A DNA stretch of 64,000 nt, taken from NCBI GenBank assembly GCA_016707005.1, contig JADJIQ010000004.1, positions 124,001-188,000 of the forward strand. Direction: 5' to 3'. Of the stretch, positions 1 through 8,087 are shown one piece after another. Each line of letters starts with the position of its first letter. Positions within the stretch are counted from its first letter, which is position 1. The translations under genes and the position numbers were made by a program. Below the pieces are notes generated by a model that saw nothing but the letters and a program-made list of their open reading frames with translations, had not been told where the DNA came from and did not search any database. The DNA is from Ignavibacteria bacterium (GTDB lineage Bacteria > Bacteroidota > Ignavibacteria > Kapaibacteriales > Kapaibacteriaceae).

Positions 1-83
1 TGCAAGCCTTGGTACAACAGTGAGATGTATCCATTGATTAACTTGACTCAAATACGTCCGAGAAAGGAGAGCTGCTAAAGAAT

Positions 84-1151
84 ATGGTCAGGGACCAAGC
101 ACAAATGATGTTTCATAGATCAAAAAGTCCGTTTACCGCAACATGCGATCATGTTGTTTCGTTGTTTGCAATATTGATATTGTTGATTTCATGTGCATGT
201 GCGTCCCATGCCGAAATCAGATGTGGTGTCGATTCTGATTACGTGTGCGAATGGAAACTGGTGTCAGATTCTTCAGGGAGGCCTGCTTTTGAGCATCGTA
301 CTGCCTCGATAGTCTCCGTACGTGGATACTATTATCTAGCCTATGAAATCAATGAGGAAATTGGATTGACAGTACTTGAAGCCGATGATTACAACGGCGA
401 AGGGACATTCATCCACGTAGTTCGATCGAATTGTAACTCAATCACGACATGTGACACCCTGATTCGAGTACCTGTTCCATACGAAGAAGAAAGCTTTCTT
501 ACATTCTATCCGTACTACGTGTTTCCAATAGGACTTGATAAATATGCAATCCGCTGGTATTCATCTTCACGTTCTAATACGCGTTTTCGGCGGGAATGGA
601 GAACAGACACGATTCAATTCGTTCGTCCCAACAACAGTACGCCTGCCGTGGTGTTTACGACTGGGTTGCTAAATGAAGATTCGACTGTAGTGTCGTTACC
701 CAATGGAGAACTTGTTGAATACACTCACCAGAATCTTAAGTACAGAGGCCATTCAGGAATTGAGGTTGTCGGCAGATTCAATTGGTACGATTCCTCCATG
801 GCCTCCTACATGCCTTCGCGCAATAAAGAGAGAATGGTTGAAGGTTGGCACTATCGCCATTTGAACACGGGTCGAACACTATTGCTGGCTTCTCTACCCG
901 ACACACTACATCGGCTCACCGCTAATTTCAGAATCAAGGACCCTCTGAGTTACAATAGCGGAAGACGTCTAGAATGCGAATCGGTGCGAAGACTAGCTGA
1001 TGGGTCGGTCGAGTACATCATCGATGATCTTGGTGTTATTGGGAGCCATACAAGCAAGACTTGCATGTATGTTGTTGTAGATACAACCGGAGTAGTCAAG
1101 CAGTATTTGAATTTCACCAGACCTAGCAATGTGTTTCGGAGAATGCGTTAG
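84..1151 (+). CDS. Secreted protein of unknown function
   Basis: 355 residues, not recognised as a known family. The N-terminus has a hydrophobic stretch at about residues 26-40 (LFAILILLISC) that ends in small residues and Cys, so it is a signal peptide or lipoprotein signal, and the mature protein is probably periplasmic or surface-exposed. The body is rich in Tyr, Ser, Thr and Arg and contains several Cys, as in beta-rich exported proteins. An AAAGGAG ribosome-binding site lies about 14 nt before the ATG at 84; the ATG at 108 is an alternative start. No partner gene is visible: upstream is cut by the window edge and downstream is a repeat-filled gap. The coding frame is clear, the function is unknown. 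Confidence 0.7.
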   Translation: MVRDQAQMMFHRSKSPFTATCDHVVSLFAILILLISCACASHAEIRCGVDSDYVCEWKLVSDSSGRPAFEHRTASIVSVRGYYYLAYEINEEIGLTVLEADDYNGEGTFIHVVRSNCNSITTCDTLIRVPVPYEEESFLTFYPYYVFPIGLDKYAIRWYSSSRSNTRFRREWRTDTIQFVRPNNSTPAVVFTTGLLNEDSTVVSLPNGELVEYTHQNLKYRGHSGIEVVGRFNWYDSSMASYMPSRNKERMVEGWHYRHLNTGRTLLLASLPDTLHRLTANFRIKDPLSYNSGRRLECESVRRLADGSVEYIIDDLGVIGSHTSKTCMYVVVDTTGVVKQYLNFTRPSNVFRRMR

Positions 1152-1175
1152 CATCATTCTAGATGGAGATTCCGC

Positions 1176-1202
1176 GTAGAGCACGGCATGCCGTGCCCCT
1201 AC
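1176..1202. repeat. REP-like palindrome GCACGGCATGCCGTGC
   Basis: The 16-nt core at 1181-1196 is a perfect palindrome, and the flanks GTAG and CTAC extend it imperfectly. Such GTAG-flanked GC-rich palindromes are familiar dispersed repeats in environmental bacterial genomes. It sits in the 317-bp gap between the orphan secreted gene and the outer-membrane gene and encodes nothing. Confidence 0.6.
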
Positions 1203-1206
1203 ACAA

Positions 1207-1304
1207 CTCGGGATGACACTTTACACTGGGTATTGTTTCTATAGGAGATTGAGGGGCAAAAGCGGCGTCATCCCGAGGAGCGAAGCGACGAGGGACCTAG
1301 GATG
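1207..1304. repeat. Dispersed-repeat remnant with 11-bp inverted arms
   Basis: CTCGGGATGAC at 1207-1217 is repeated in inverted orientation as GTCATCCCGAG at 1267-1277. The second arm continues into GAGCGAAGCGACGAGGGA, a segment typical of dispersed non-coding repeats (CATCCCGAGGAGCGAAGCGAC type) seen in many unrelated genomes. Probably a remnant of a REP/BIME-like or MITE-like element. Confidence 0.55.
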
Positions 1305-1349
1305 AAGTGACGTAATGAAAAAGTTACGAAATGACGTACACGAACCGGC

Positions 1350-1382
1350 ACCCCCTCTCGAGCGTAGCGTGCGAGAGGGGGT
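1350..1382. repeat. Perfect 11-bp hairpin ACCCCCTCTCG / CGAGAGGGGGT
   Basis: The arms at 1350-1360 and 1372-1382 pair perfectly around an 11-nt loop. No T-run follows on either strand, so it resembles a REP-like unit more than a terminator. It is the third palindromic unit within 200 bp. Confidence 0.6.
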
Positions 1383-1400
1383 TGGGGGGATGAACCGTGT

Positions 1401-1434
1401 ACAAACAAAAAGGGGCGAGTTCAACTCGCCCCTT
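1401..1434 (-). terminator. Rho-independent terminator of the outer-membrane gene
   Basis: AAGGGGCGAGTT at 1410-1421 pairs with AACTCGCCCCTT at 1423-1434. Read on the minus strand, the hairpin is followed by TTTTTGTTTGT. It lies 34 bp after the stop codon of the beta-barrel gene at 1469, so it ends that transcript. Confidence 0.85.
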
Positions 1435-1468
1435 GGGATATGATTCGTTGTATGTTCGACTGAAGGTC

Positions 1469-2164
1469 TTAGAATCGAAGACCGACGCCGGCGCGGAATG
1501 AATTCATCGAGAGGGAAACTGTGGACCCGTTGAAGCTCTCTTCCTTGATCGCGGTGAACTTCGTGTTGTAACGAAGGTCGATCACGAAGATCTCGAGGAA
1601 GGTGACGTCGATACCGATCGCTAGACCGACTTGGAATTTGTTTGGATCTTCAATGTCAAGAGACTGACCATTACCTTCATTCTTTGCACCGAGCAAGTAG
1701 GAGAAGGATGGACCAGCATAGATCGATGGTTGGATGACGGCACGATCCAGGAGTTCTAACTTGAAGAGCACAGGAAGTCGAAGGCTCTGTGTGGAGGTTG
1801 TAAGCTCGGTTGTACCAACGGCTGTAGTGGTGACACCGGATTCATAGACGTAATGGAATTCCGGTTGGATAGCGAAGGCTACAGCTCCACCGGTTGACCA
1901 ATTCCAAAACAAACCGGCTGACCATGCACCTGCCGTAGAAGTCTCGTCTTCAACACCTTCGTAGCTGGGCATGCCAACACCAAGCATAAGTTTAAAGCCC
2001 CATGAGGAATTGCTTGTTGATGCCTTTGCACTTGATTCAGCTGGCGCTGGTGCCGGTGCTGGGGTAGGAGCTGGGGTCGGTCTCGGAGGAGGAGGCGTGT
2101 CCTGGGCAAACACGGCTACAGAAACAAACACTGCTGCTGAAAACGCTGTAAGAAACCTACGCAT
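1469..2164 (-). CDS. Outer-membrane beta-barrel protein with Pro/Ala linker
   Basis: 231 residues when started at the ATG at 2164, which has a GGAGG site 7 nt upstream; an upstream in-frame start at 2230 would add 22 residues before the signal peptide. Order: signal peptide (about 1-20, ending AVFAQ), a Pro/Ala-rich linker of repeated P-A-P-T units (about 21-43), then a barrel of alternating aromatic and hydrophobic strands, ending in the typical outer-membrane pattern RAGVGLRF with a terminal Phe. This matches the outer-membrane beta-barrel (PorT/OmpX-like) superfamily of Bacteroidota. It has its own terminator; the DUF6580 gene lies 72 bp upstream on the same strand. Substrate or role is unknown. 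Confidence 0.8.
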   Translation of the reverse strand: MRRFLTAFSAAVFVSVAVFAQDTPPPPRPTPAPTPAPAPAPAESSAKASTSNSSWGFKLMLGVGMPSYEGVEDETSTAGAWSAGLFWNWSTGGAVAFAIQPEFHYVYESGVTTTAVGTTELTTSTQSLRLPVLFKLELLDRAVIQPSIYAGPSFSYLLGAKNEGNGQSLDIEDPNKFQVGLAIGIDVTFLEIFVIDLRYNTKFTAIKEESFNGSTVSLSMNSFRAGVGLRF

Positions 2165-2236
2165 CGAACCTCCGAAAAAAATGATGAACTGAGTCGATAC
2201 AAAAGACGACCAAAGATGGCCAGCGATCATACAGGC

Positions 2237-2803
2237 TCAAGAACCAACGGGTCGGTTTTGCGTGGCGACGGAAACGACCTTGATACTTGAATGTATGAGG
2301 AAGGCCCCCAAGACCGTCGAAACCACACCGTTCATCAGGAAGTTCCCACCATCACGGTAGAAGGCAAGTCCGGCTGCGTAGCAAGCAATGAGTCCGTCCA
2401 CCGACATCGGATACATACCACCACCAAGCCAAACGGCGAAGTTGGTGATGAGGAAGAAGGCTACGGCCGAAATGGTGCCGCCGCCAAGAATGAGGGCGGT
2501 TGGACGCCACGAGCGGATGGCATGGCCGAACAGGCTGATGCCGATCACGCAACCATACACCCACGGTTGGGCTCCATGGAGTACATACTCCGAACCCATG
2601 ACCAGACCAAGTGCAAGGTCGCTCAGAACCATTGCAGCGATCGGTACAATGAGTGCACGCATCCTGTCAGAAAACATCGCTCCACCCATAAGCGCAATGG
2701 CCATCACTGGTGTGAAATTCGGCCAGTGCGGGATGAGACGTGTTAACGCCACAAGCGCAATGGTGACCATCGTGGCTGTATCAAATAGACGTTGGTTCTT
2801 CAT
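2237..2803 (-). CDS. DUF6580-like integral membrane protein
   Basis: 188 residues with 4-5 hydrophobic helices and the N-terminal pattern LTRLIPHWPNFTPVMAIALMGG, recalled from DUF6580 membrane proteins of Bacteroidota and relatives (N-P-N-F-T-P-type motif, then a small-residue helix). The ATG at 2803 is chosen over a TTG at 2818 because GAAGG precedes it. Function is not known; the fold is reminiscent of small ECF-type S components, but no energising subunits are nearby. It may share a transcript with the downstream outer-membrane gene. Confidence 0.7.
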   Translation of the reverse strand: MKNQRLFDTATMVTIALVALTRLIPHWPNFTPVMAIALMGGAMFSDRMRALIVPIAAMVLSDLALGLVMGSEYVLHGAQPWVYGCVIGISLFGHAIRSWRPTALILGGGTISAVAFFLITNFAVWLGGGMYPMSVDGLIACYAAGLAFYRDGGNFLMNGVVSTVLGAFLIHSSIKVVSVATQNRPVGS

Positions 2804-2878
2804 GCTCAAAGCCTTCAAAGGAACAGGGAAGATCGATGTTCCGTTTAGTTTACATAATGCAGATTATACTTCAACTAG

Positions 2879-2902
2879 AAAAGGGTCTTTCGACCCCTTT
2901 TT
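2879..2902 (-). terminator. Terminator after sucC (possibly bidirectional)
   Basis: GGGTC at 2883-2887 and GACCC at 2892-2896 form the stem around TTTC, flanked by A and T runs on both sides. It begins 10 bp after the sucC stop codon. Both neighbouring genes are on the minus strand, so it separates sucC from the DUF6580 gene. Confidence 0.75.
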
Positions 2903-2911
2903 CGATATTGC

Positions 2912-4165
2912 TTAAGCGTTAACTGCGCTACCTGTAAGGGCTTCAGTTACTTTCTCTGCAGCTTCTTGTAAGGTAGCTGCAACAAGGAAGTTCAGGCCTG
3001 ACTTACGCAGAATCTCACGTGCTTCTTCAGCGTTTGTGCCGTCCAAGCGAACGATCACAGGCACCTTTACATCCACGATCTTCAGTGCTTCGAGGATACC
3101 ATTTGCTACACGATCGCAGCGTACGATACCGCCAAAGATGTTGATTAGAACGGCCTCAACATGTGGGTCGCTCATCATGATGCGGAAGGCGTTGGAAATG
3201 CGCTCTACGTTGGCCCCACCACCCACGTCCAGGAAGTTGGCCGGACGTCCGCCCGCAAGCTGGATGATGTCCATGGTTCCCATGGCCAAACCGGCTCCGT
3301 TGACCATGCAGCCTACGTTTCCGTCGAGTTTGATGTAGTTCAGGCTGTGCTTGCCGGCTTCAACCTCAAGTGGGTCTTCTTCTTCAATGTCGCGCAATGC
3401 GGCCCATTCTGGGTGACGGTATTCGGCGTTGTCGTCGAAGCCGACCTTGGCATCCAAGGCAATGAAGTCGCCCTCTGGTGTTGTAACCAGCGGATTGATC
3501 TCCATCATGGCGCAGTCCATCTCCTGATAGGCCTTGTAAAGCTTCGTGATGAAGCTGACAAAACTCTTGAAGGAAGCACCGCTAAGTCCAAGTCCGAAAG
3601 CTAGTTCGCGTGCTTGGAACGGCATGAATCCTGCTGTTGGATCTACGTGGATCTTGATCAGCTTTTCCGGTGTTTCTTCGGCTACTGTCTCGATCTCAAC
3701 GCCACCTTCGGTAGAGACCATGATCAGGTCCTTACCTACGGAACGGTCGAGAAGGATGGAGCAATAATACTCGTGCTCGATACGGCAGCCTTCTTCGATC
3801 AGAACGCGGCGGACGATCTTGCCTTCTTCGCCGGTTTGGATCGTCACGAGTTTGTTGCCGATGAGTCCGTCAGCGATCTGATATGCACGGTCAGCCAGGT
3901 TCCCGGATGTTACGACCGTAACACCACGAAGGGGCTTACCATCTACCTCGATCACTGCATTGGAAGAAGGGTCATGAACGATCCCCTTTCCACGTCCGCC
4001 GGCATGGATCTGTGCTTTTACAACGATCGCTGAGACACCTTGCGCAACGAAGTCGGTAAAGGCTACTGCTCCGGCGTCGACGGCTGAGAACACAGCCTTG
4101 CCGCGCAGAACAGGCACACCGTACTGTCGAAGGAGTTCTTTCGCTTGATATTCGTGAATGTTCAT
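2912..4165 (-). CDS. sucC: Succinate-CoA ligase, beta subunit
   Basis: 417 residues. Catalyses succinyl-CoA + NDP + Pi to succinate + CoA + NTP in the TCA cycle, as an alpha-beta complex with SucD. The N-terminus MNIHEYQAKELL is diagnostic of the family; an ATP-grasp domain follows (KAQIHAGGRGKG near residue 46; metal region EINPL), then the CoA-ligase domain (VNGAGLAMGTMD, FLDVGGGA, INIFGGI). The ATG at 4165 has GAGGAA just upstream; the reading frame stays open 31 codons further, but that part is not family-like. It is slightly longer than the usual ~390 residues. No sucD is adjacent on either side, so the alpha subunit must be encoded elsewhere. A terminator follows. Confidence 0.96.
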   Translation of the reverse strand: MNIHEYQAKELLRQYGVPVLRGKAVFSAVDAGAVAFTDFVAQGVSAIVVKAQIHAGGRGKGIVHDPSSNAVIEVDGKPLRGVTVVTSGNLADRAYQIADGLIGNKLVTIQTGEEGKIVRRVLIEEGCRIEHEYYCSILLDRSVGKDLIMVSTEGGVEIETVAEETPEKLIKIHVDPTAGFMPFQARELAFGLGLSGASFKSFVSFITKLYKAYQEMDCAMMEINPLVTTPEGDFIALDAKVGFDDNAEYRHPEWAALRDIEEEDPLEVEAGKHSLNYIKLDGNVGCMVNGAGLAMGTMDIIQLAGGRPANFLDVGGGANVERISNAFRIMMSDPHVEAVLINIFGGIVRCDRVANGILEALKIVDVKVPVIVRLDGTNAEEAREILRKSGLNFLVAATLQEAAEKVTEALTGSAVNA

Positions 4166-4256
4166 GAGTTCCTCAATGATGGAAAGTTCGCGTCGTATCT
4201 TGGTAGACAGCGAATTTACGGAACCACGTCGGTATAAGCGAAGAAGCGTCATCCAC

Positions 4257-5195
4257 ATGCGTATCGCCCGAGTCTATCTTCTGGTAATAGTTGCGGTTTT
4301 GGGCTGGTTAACCCTTCGCCCCTTCCTTGTTGAGAACATGGATCCGGGGTCCGAAAAGAACCCGATCCGACTCATGCTGACGCCGTCTACGGACGCCCAG
4401 GCCATCATCAAGGACGGCGATGTTTTGGCTCAATACCTCTACGAAAAGACCGGACTCCACGTGAAAGTGGCAGTGCCGAACTACTACATCACGGTGGTTG
4501 AGGCATTTGGGACCGATCGGGCGGATATGGCGATCATGAACACGTTCTCCTACCTGTTGGCACATTCGAAGTATGGTGCCAGGGCGGTGCTGCGTGTGGC
4601 CCGCCGGTATGGAGAGCTAACCTACCGTGGTGAGTTCATCGTCCGAGCCAATAGTGGGATCGATTCGCTCTATCAGTTGCAGGGTAAGACCATTGCCTAC
4701 GTGGATCCTTCCTCAACGTCGGGCTATATCTACCCAAAGGAGATGCTCCGCCTGCGAGGGATCGTTCCGAAACAAGAAGTGTTCGCCAATGGACATAACC
4801 AGGTGGTCACCAAGGTCTATCAGGGCGATGTAGACGCCGGGGCTGTGTTCTATTCCCGACCGGACAGTGCAACCGGAGAACGTCTCGATGCACGAGCAAA
4901 GGTTGCCACCGAACACCCGGATGTGTTTGACGTGGTAAAGGTGATCGCCCTTACAGAAGAGATCCCGAACGATCCTGTCGTGATTCGAAAGGGGCTCCCG
5001 CAGGATGTAGCGGACAGGTTGATCGCTGCCCTTTTGCAGTTCCAGGAAACGCCACAGGGCAAGGCATCATTGATGACCATTGCCAGCGTAGAAGGATTCA
5101 CGCGCACGAATGACGCGGAGTACCAAGACGTGCGGACCTTGGTGGCCAAGTATGGCGTTGATGTCGAAAGCACGTTGCGCAAGAAGAAACGCTAG
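4257..5195 (+). CDS. PhnD-like phosphate/phosphonate-type periplasmic binding protein
   Basis: 312 residues from the ATG at 4257, which puts a single N-terminal hydrophobic segment (VYLLVIVAVLGWLTL) at the start; this is a signal anchor or uncleaved signal. The mature part fits the PhnD/PtxB-type (phosphonate_bd) fold: a first strand leading to PSTDAQAI, then LYEKTGLHVKVAVPNYYITVVEAF, ADMAIMNTFSYLLA, and the hinge LQGKTIAYVDPSSTSGYIYP. Known family members bind phosphonate, phosphite or phosphate for an ABC transporter. No permease or ATPase gene is next to it, so the ligand and partner are unknown; many such orphan proteins act as sensors. It is divergent from sucC with 91 bp between starts. 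Confidence 0.8.
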   Translation: MRIARVYLLVIVAVLGWLTLRPFLVENMDPGSEKNPIRLMLTPSTDAQAIIKDGDVLAQYLYEKTGLHVKVAVPNYYITVVEAFGTDRADMAIMNTFSYLLAHSKYGARAVLRVARRYGELTYRGEFIVRANSGIDSLYQLQGKTIAYVDPSSTSGYIYPKEMLRLRGIVPKQEVFANGHNQVVTKVYQGDVDAGAVFYSRPDSATGERLDARAKVATEHPDVFDVVKVIALTEEIPNDPVVIRKGLPQDVADRLIAALLQFQETPQGKASLMTIASVEGFTRTNDAEYQDVRTLVAKYGVDVESTLRKKKR

Positions 5196-5196
5196 A

Positions 5197-5607
5197 TCAA
5201 CGATCCGTCAGTTTCTTTGCGAAGGTTGTGATCCCTCGAGTGATTCCGCTGATCAACGATGCGGCATCTTCGAGTCCCGGACGAATACGAGCAACCACAC
5301 TCTGCTCCAAGATCCGTAGATCCTCGGCTATACCGGAGAGGTTTTGTGCGCCCTTGGAGAGTTTGGCAAGATCCGACTCAAGGACCTGGAACGTTTGATG
5401 ACCCTGATCCAAGAAGACACCGGCCTTTTCGATGATCGGCATCGCACTGACTTTGAGGTCATGGACGTCCTTTTGCATCGCTTCAACAACAACAGTTACA
5501 CGGTCCAGGTTCTTCCCTGCCCGAAACGCAACAATGGCTACGACGACGCACAATACAGCTGCCGCTCCAAGAGCGCTACAAGCAAATATGAGGAGTGTTG
5601 TATCCAT
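5197..5607 (-). CDS. DUF948 (YtxG-like) membrane-anchored coiled-coil protein
   Basis: 136 residues: one N-terminal transmembrane helix (about 4-27) followed by a long helical, coiled-coil region with regular hydrophobic spacing. This is the DUF948 pattern (Bacillus YtxG), often paired with ytxH in general stress loci. Here it follows the YtxH gene by 3 bp and lies in the unit that starts with kdsC. Function is unknown; an envelope-stress or structural role is inferred from the Bacillus pairing only. Its stop is 1 bp from that of the convergent PhnD-like gene. Confidence 0.75.
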   Translation of the reverse strand: MDTTLLIFACSALGAAAVLCVVVAIVAFRAGKNLDRVTVVVEAMQKDVHDLKVSAMPIIEKAGVFLDQGHQTFQVLESDLAKLSKGAQNLSGIAEDLRILEQSVVARIRPGLEDAASLISGITRGITTFAKKLTDR

Positions 5608-5610
5608 CGA

Positions 5611-5994
5611 TCATTGGATCTCTGAGCGGAACGCTTCTGTGCCGGCCTTGGCGGCGTCACTGACCTTTACCGCACGGTTCTTTGCTTCGCGAAGAACTTG
5701 CTCGGCGTTGGACATGAGATTATCCGCCTGGTGACGTGCCGAAGAAACAATGCGTTCAGCAGCAAGGCGACCTTCGTTGACAACGTCTTCGAGACCGTCT
5801 TCTACACTGCCCGTTGCCTTGTTGAACATCTGTTGTGCTTTGTCTACAACTTCTTCTGTTTTGTCTGCGATGTCACGACGAAGTTCACGACCACTCTTAG
5901 GCGCGAATAGCAATGCAACCACTGCACCAACAGCACCACCAACTACGGCACCGATAAGAAAGCCCTTGGTGTACGAGCCATTATTGTCTTCCAT
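5611..5994 (-). CDS. YtxH domain protein
   Basis: 127 residues. Glycine-rich transmembrane helix at about 10-30 (GFLIGAVVGGAVGAVVALL) followed by FAPKSGRELR, the signature of YtxH proteins, then an amphipathic helical tail with KTEEVVDKAQQ-type repeats. The ATG at 5994 has a GGAGG site 5 nt upstream, preferred to the frame's upstream start at 6018. Family members are stress-induced in Bacillus but have no settled biochemical role. Second gene of kdsC-ytxH-DUF948. Confidence 0.85.
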   Translation of the reverse strand: MEDNNGSYTKGFLIGAVVGGAVGAVVALLFAPKSGRELRRDIADKTEEVVDKAQQMFNKATGSVEDGLEDVVNEGRLAAERIVSSARHQADNLMSNAEQVLREAKNRAVKVSDAAKAGTEAFRSEIQ

Positions 5995-6011
5995 GACGTC
6001 CTCCGTTGGAG

Positions 6012-6527
6012 TTACCATCGCTCAGGCAGCGTTATTGGCTTGTTCTGAGCAACGAGAATGAATTCTGCTAATTCGCGAACTGCCCCATTACCACCCGGCT
6101 TCTGACAGACCATGTGTGCAGTCTCTCGGATCGCTTCAACAGCATCGACCGGACAGGCCGAAAAGCCGCAAAGTCGCATGACATGGAGGTCGTTCACATC
6201 GTCACCAATATACGCAATGTCTTCTGGCGACAGAGACAGACGACGGGCCATGTCGAGCAATGTTGTGGTCTTATCCTTTGACCCAAGCATCACTTCCTGG
6301 ATCCGCAACTTCTCAGCTCTCCTCACAACCACGGGCGAGTGTTCACTGGTGATGATCGCCGTTTGGATACTGGCCCTGTGAAGCAACGTTATGCCCATTC
6401 CGTCTCGGGTATTGAAACGCTTAAGCTCTTCGCCACGCTCGGAGTAATACATTGCCCCATCGGTTAATGTTCCATCCACATCCATCACCAGGAGCTTTAC
6501 ACGCAGCGCTCGTTCTGTGTTTGTCAC
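6012..6527 (-). CDS. kdsC: 3-deoxy-D-manno-octulosonate 8-phosphate phosphatase (KdsC-type HAD)
   Basis: 171 residues from a GTG at 6527 with GGAG 5 nt upstream; the frame is open to a TTG at 6584, but that extension is not family-like and would cover the candidate promoter. HAD motif I is DVDGTLTDG, motif II IITSEHS, the Lys of motif III lies in the GSKDKTT region, and motif IV is YIGDDVNDL. C0-type HAD phosphatases of this length are KdsC (KDO for lipid A core) or the related acylneuraminate phosphatase domain. A KDO role fits a diderm with an LptD nearby. First gene of a three-gene unit, divergent from prmA. Confidence 0.9.
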   Translation of the reverse strand: MTNTERALRVKLLVMDVDGTLTDGAMYYSERGEELKRFNTRDGMGITLLHRASIQTAIITSEHSPVVVRRAEKLRIQEVMLGSKDKTTTLLDMARRLSLSPEDIAYIGDDVNDLHVMRLCGFSACPVDAVEAIRETAHMVCQKPGGNGAVRELAEFILVAQNKPITLPERW

Positions 6528-6581
6528 GTATACTCCGATTCTTCTGTGGTGGTGTAAACCCGATGGCGTAGTTTCGCTCCA

Positions 6582-6589
6582 CAAAACTA
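6582..6589 (-). promoter_or_regulatory. Candidate TAnnTTTG promoter element for kdsC-ytxH-DUF948
   Basis: Read on the minus strand, TAGTTTTG matches the Bacteroidota -7 consensus TAnnTTTG, and a TTGG lies about 17 nt further upstream as a possible -33 element. The GTG of kdsC is 55 nt downstream. Motif match only. Confidence 0.4.
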
Positions 6590-6595
6590 CAACGG

Positions 6596-7456
6596 ATGGA
6601 CATGGCCAAGCGATACGTTATGCTTACACTCGCTCTCCCGGAAGAGCAGATGGATATAGCCCTCGGCGTACTATCCGGATATCCGCTTGTTGGTATTGAA
6701 CAAGGGGTGGATGAGTGCACGGTCTGCTTTGAACAGAATGATTGGCAAGAGGCCTACACCGAAACCATCATCAGTGAAATGGTGGAAATGGGGCTCTCTG
6801 CTTCTCTCAAAAAGCTCGGAAGCGAAGACGATCAGAATTGGAACGCTGAATGGGAAGCGAGTATCGATCCAGTGGTGGTAAATGACCGTATTGTGATCGT
6901 TCCCGAGTGGCGTGCCGATGAATATGATCTGCCGCTCAAGCTGATCATCACACCGAAGATGTCGTTCGGGACGGGACATCATGCCACAACACGCATGATG
7001 TGTACACTCATGGAGCAATACGCAAAGCCGGGCGATACTTGGGTGGATGTGGGAACGGGTACCGGTGTCTTGGCGATCCTCGCGGCAAAGCTTGGTGCCA
7101 CGCATGTGTATGCCTTCGACAACAACGAATGGTCTGTTGTCAACAGTCAGGAGAACGTTGAGCGCAATGATGTGAAGGAGATCGTTCGACTGGAACTGGC
7201 GGAGTTGCAGGACGTAACGCTACCATCCTGTAATGGTTTGGCCGCCAACCTCTACCGTCACCTCGTGATCCCGTTCGCACCGTCATTCGTCAATGCCGTG
7301 GTCCCCGGCGGTGTGATCCTGATCTCCGGCATCTTGAAGTATGATAAGGACGAGGTTGCCGCTCCGTTCCTCGAGTTGGGATGCACAATCACCGATAGTT
7401 TAGCAGAGACCGAGTGGTGCGCGATTGCCTTCCGTACTCCGGATCCGCGTCGATGA
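6596..7456 (+). CDS. prmA: Ribosomal protein L11 methyltransferase
   Basis: 286 residues (ATG at 6596 or 6602). SAM-dependent trimethylation of ribosomal protein L11. The N-terminal substrate domain carries NWNAEWEA, the PrmA hallmark; the linker has SFGTGHHATT; the methyltransferase core has VDVGTGTGVLAI (motif I) and FDNNEWSV (motif II). The post-I motif reads AANLYRHL, where N-I-L is more usual, so the methyl-transfer site is slightly atypical. Its last four bases overlap the next small gene (ATGA), so they are probably co-translated. Confidence 0.93.
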   Translation: MDMAKRYVMLTLALPEEQMDIALGVLSGYPLVGIEQGVDECTVCFEQNDWQEAYTETIISEMVEMGLSASLKKLGSEDDQNWNAEWEASIDPVVVNDRIVIVPEWRADEYDLPLKLIITPKMSFGTGHHATTRMMCTLMEQYAKPGDTWVDVGTGTGVLAILAAKLGATHVYAFDNNEWSVVNSQENVERNDVKEIVRLELAELQDVTLPSCNGLAANLYRHLVIPFAPSFVNAVVPGGVILISGILKYDKDEVAAPFLELGCTITDSLAETEWCAIAFRTPDPRR

Positions 7457-7623
7457 CAGACAAACGATCCAGAAACACATGGATACCAGTTGTCCTTGGC
7501 ATCGTCTTCGGTTCCGTCCTGATCGTAATGGTGCTCAACGGCGGTATGTGTGAGCGCTATGAACGTCGTATGGAACGTCAGCGCATGATGCAGGAGTATC
7601 TCGACTCCATGCGCAAGAAATAA
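7453..7623 (+). CDS. Small single-pass membrane protein
   Basis: 56 residues starting at the ATG inside ATGA at the prmA stop. One transmembrane helix (about 11-31, WIPVVLGIVFGSVLIVMVL) followed by a strongly charged amphipathic tail ending in MRKK. No family recognised. The 4-nt overlap with prmA supports it as a real translated gene. It converges on the next gene with 7 bp between stops. Confidence 0.6.
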   Translation: MTDKRSRNTWIPVVLGIVFGSVLIVMVLNGGMCERYERRMERQRMMQEYLDSMRKK

Positions 7624-7630
7624 AACCGCG

Positions 7631-8035
7631 TCAATTATTCCAGTATTGCTGTCCAAAGAAGAAGGTGTCTTTCCCGTTGCGGCCTTCAATGAGGAAGACA
7701 ACATCTTCCTGCGACCGCCTCTCGAGGTATTCACGGGCATCTTCTTCGGGGATCTCGGCGTAGCGCGCTAGATCCGTGACAACAACTCTGCCGGCATTGG
7801 TTCTGATGAGCTGACGCATGATGGCATCAACACGTTGGCGTTCTGACCTGTACTCACGCAAACTGCTCAAAAGCAACCATCCTCCCCCACCGATGTGCAG
7901 GGAGCCAAAGATGAAGCACGTCAAAACGTCGATGTATGCCGAATCGCCTCGGTACCAGCCTACGATCCCAAAAAGGAAGTAGACCAGACTGAAAACGGCG
8001 ATCAGAGAGCCGAGCAGGTATTTAATGCGATACAT
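7631..8035 (-). CDS. Two-helix membrane protein with a winged-helix-like tail
   Basis: 134 residues from the ATG at 8035; a TTG seven codons upstream is an alternative. Two transmembrane helices (about 5-30 and 36-60) precede a cytoplasmic segment of about 70 residues with the pattern of a small winged helix: a helix ending IMRQLIRTNAGR, then VTDLARYAEIPEEDAREYLERR, then a beta wing. It may read out a ligand or regulate a membrane process, but nothing specific can be claimed. Divergent from mfd with 52 bp between starts. Confidence 0.6.
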   Translation of the reverse strand: MYRIKYLLGSLIAVFSLVYFLFGIVGWYRGDSAYIDVLTCFIFGSLHIGGGGWLLLSSLREYRSERQRVDAIMRQLIRTNAGRVVVTDLARYAEIPEEDAREYLERRSQEDVVFLIEGRNGKDTFFFGQQYWNN

Positions 8036-8087
8036 GATGTTCAGGTGAGAGATCAATGCAAAACTACGAAGTGGGTAACTTCGAAGG

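Noticed and set aside
1239..1424. 61-codon minus-strand frame in the repeat-filled gap
   Set aside because: Made of palindromic repeat sequence and the terminator; low-complexity translation with no signal of coding.
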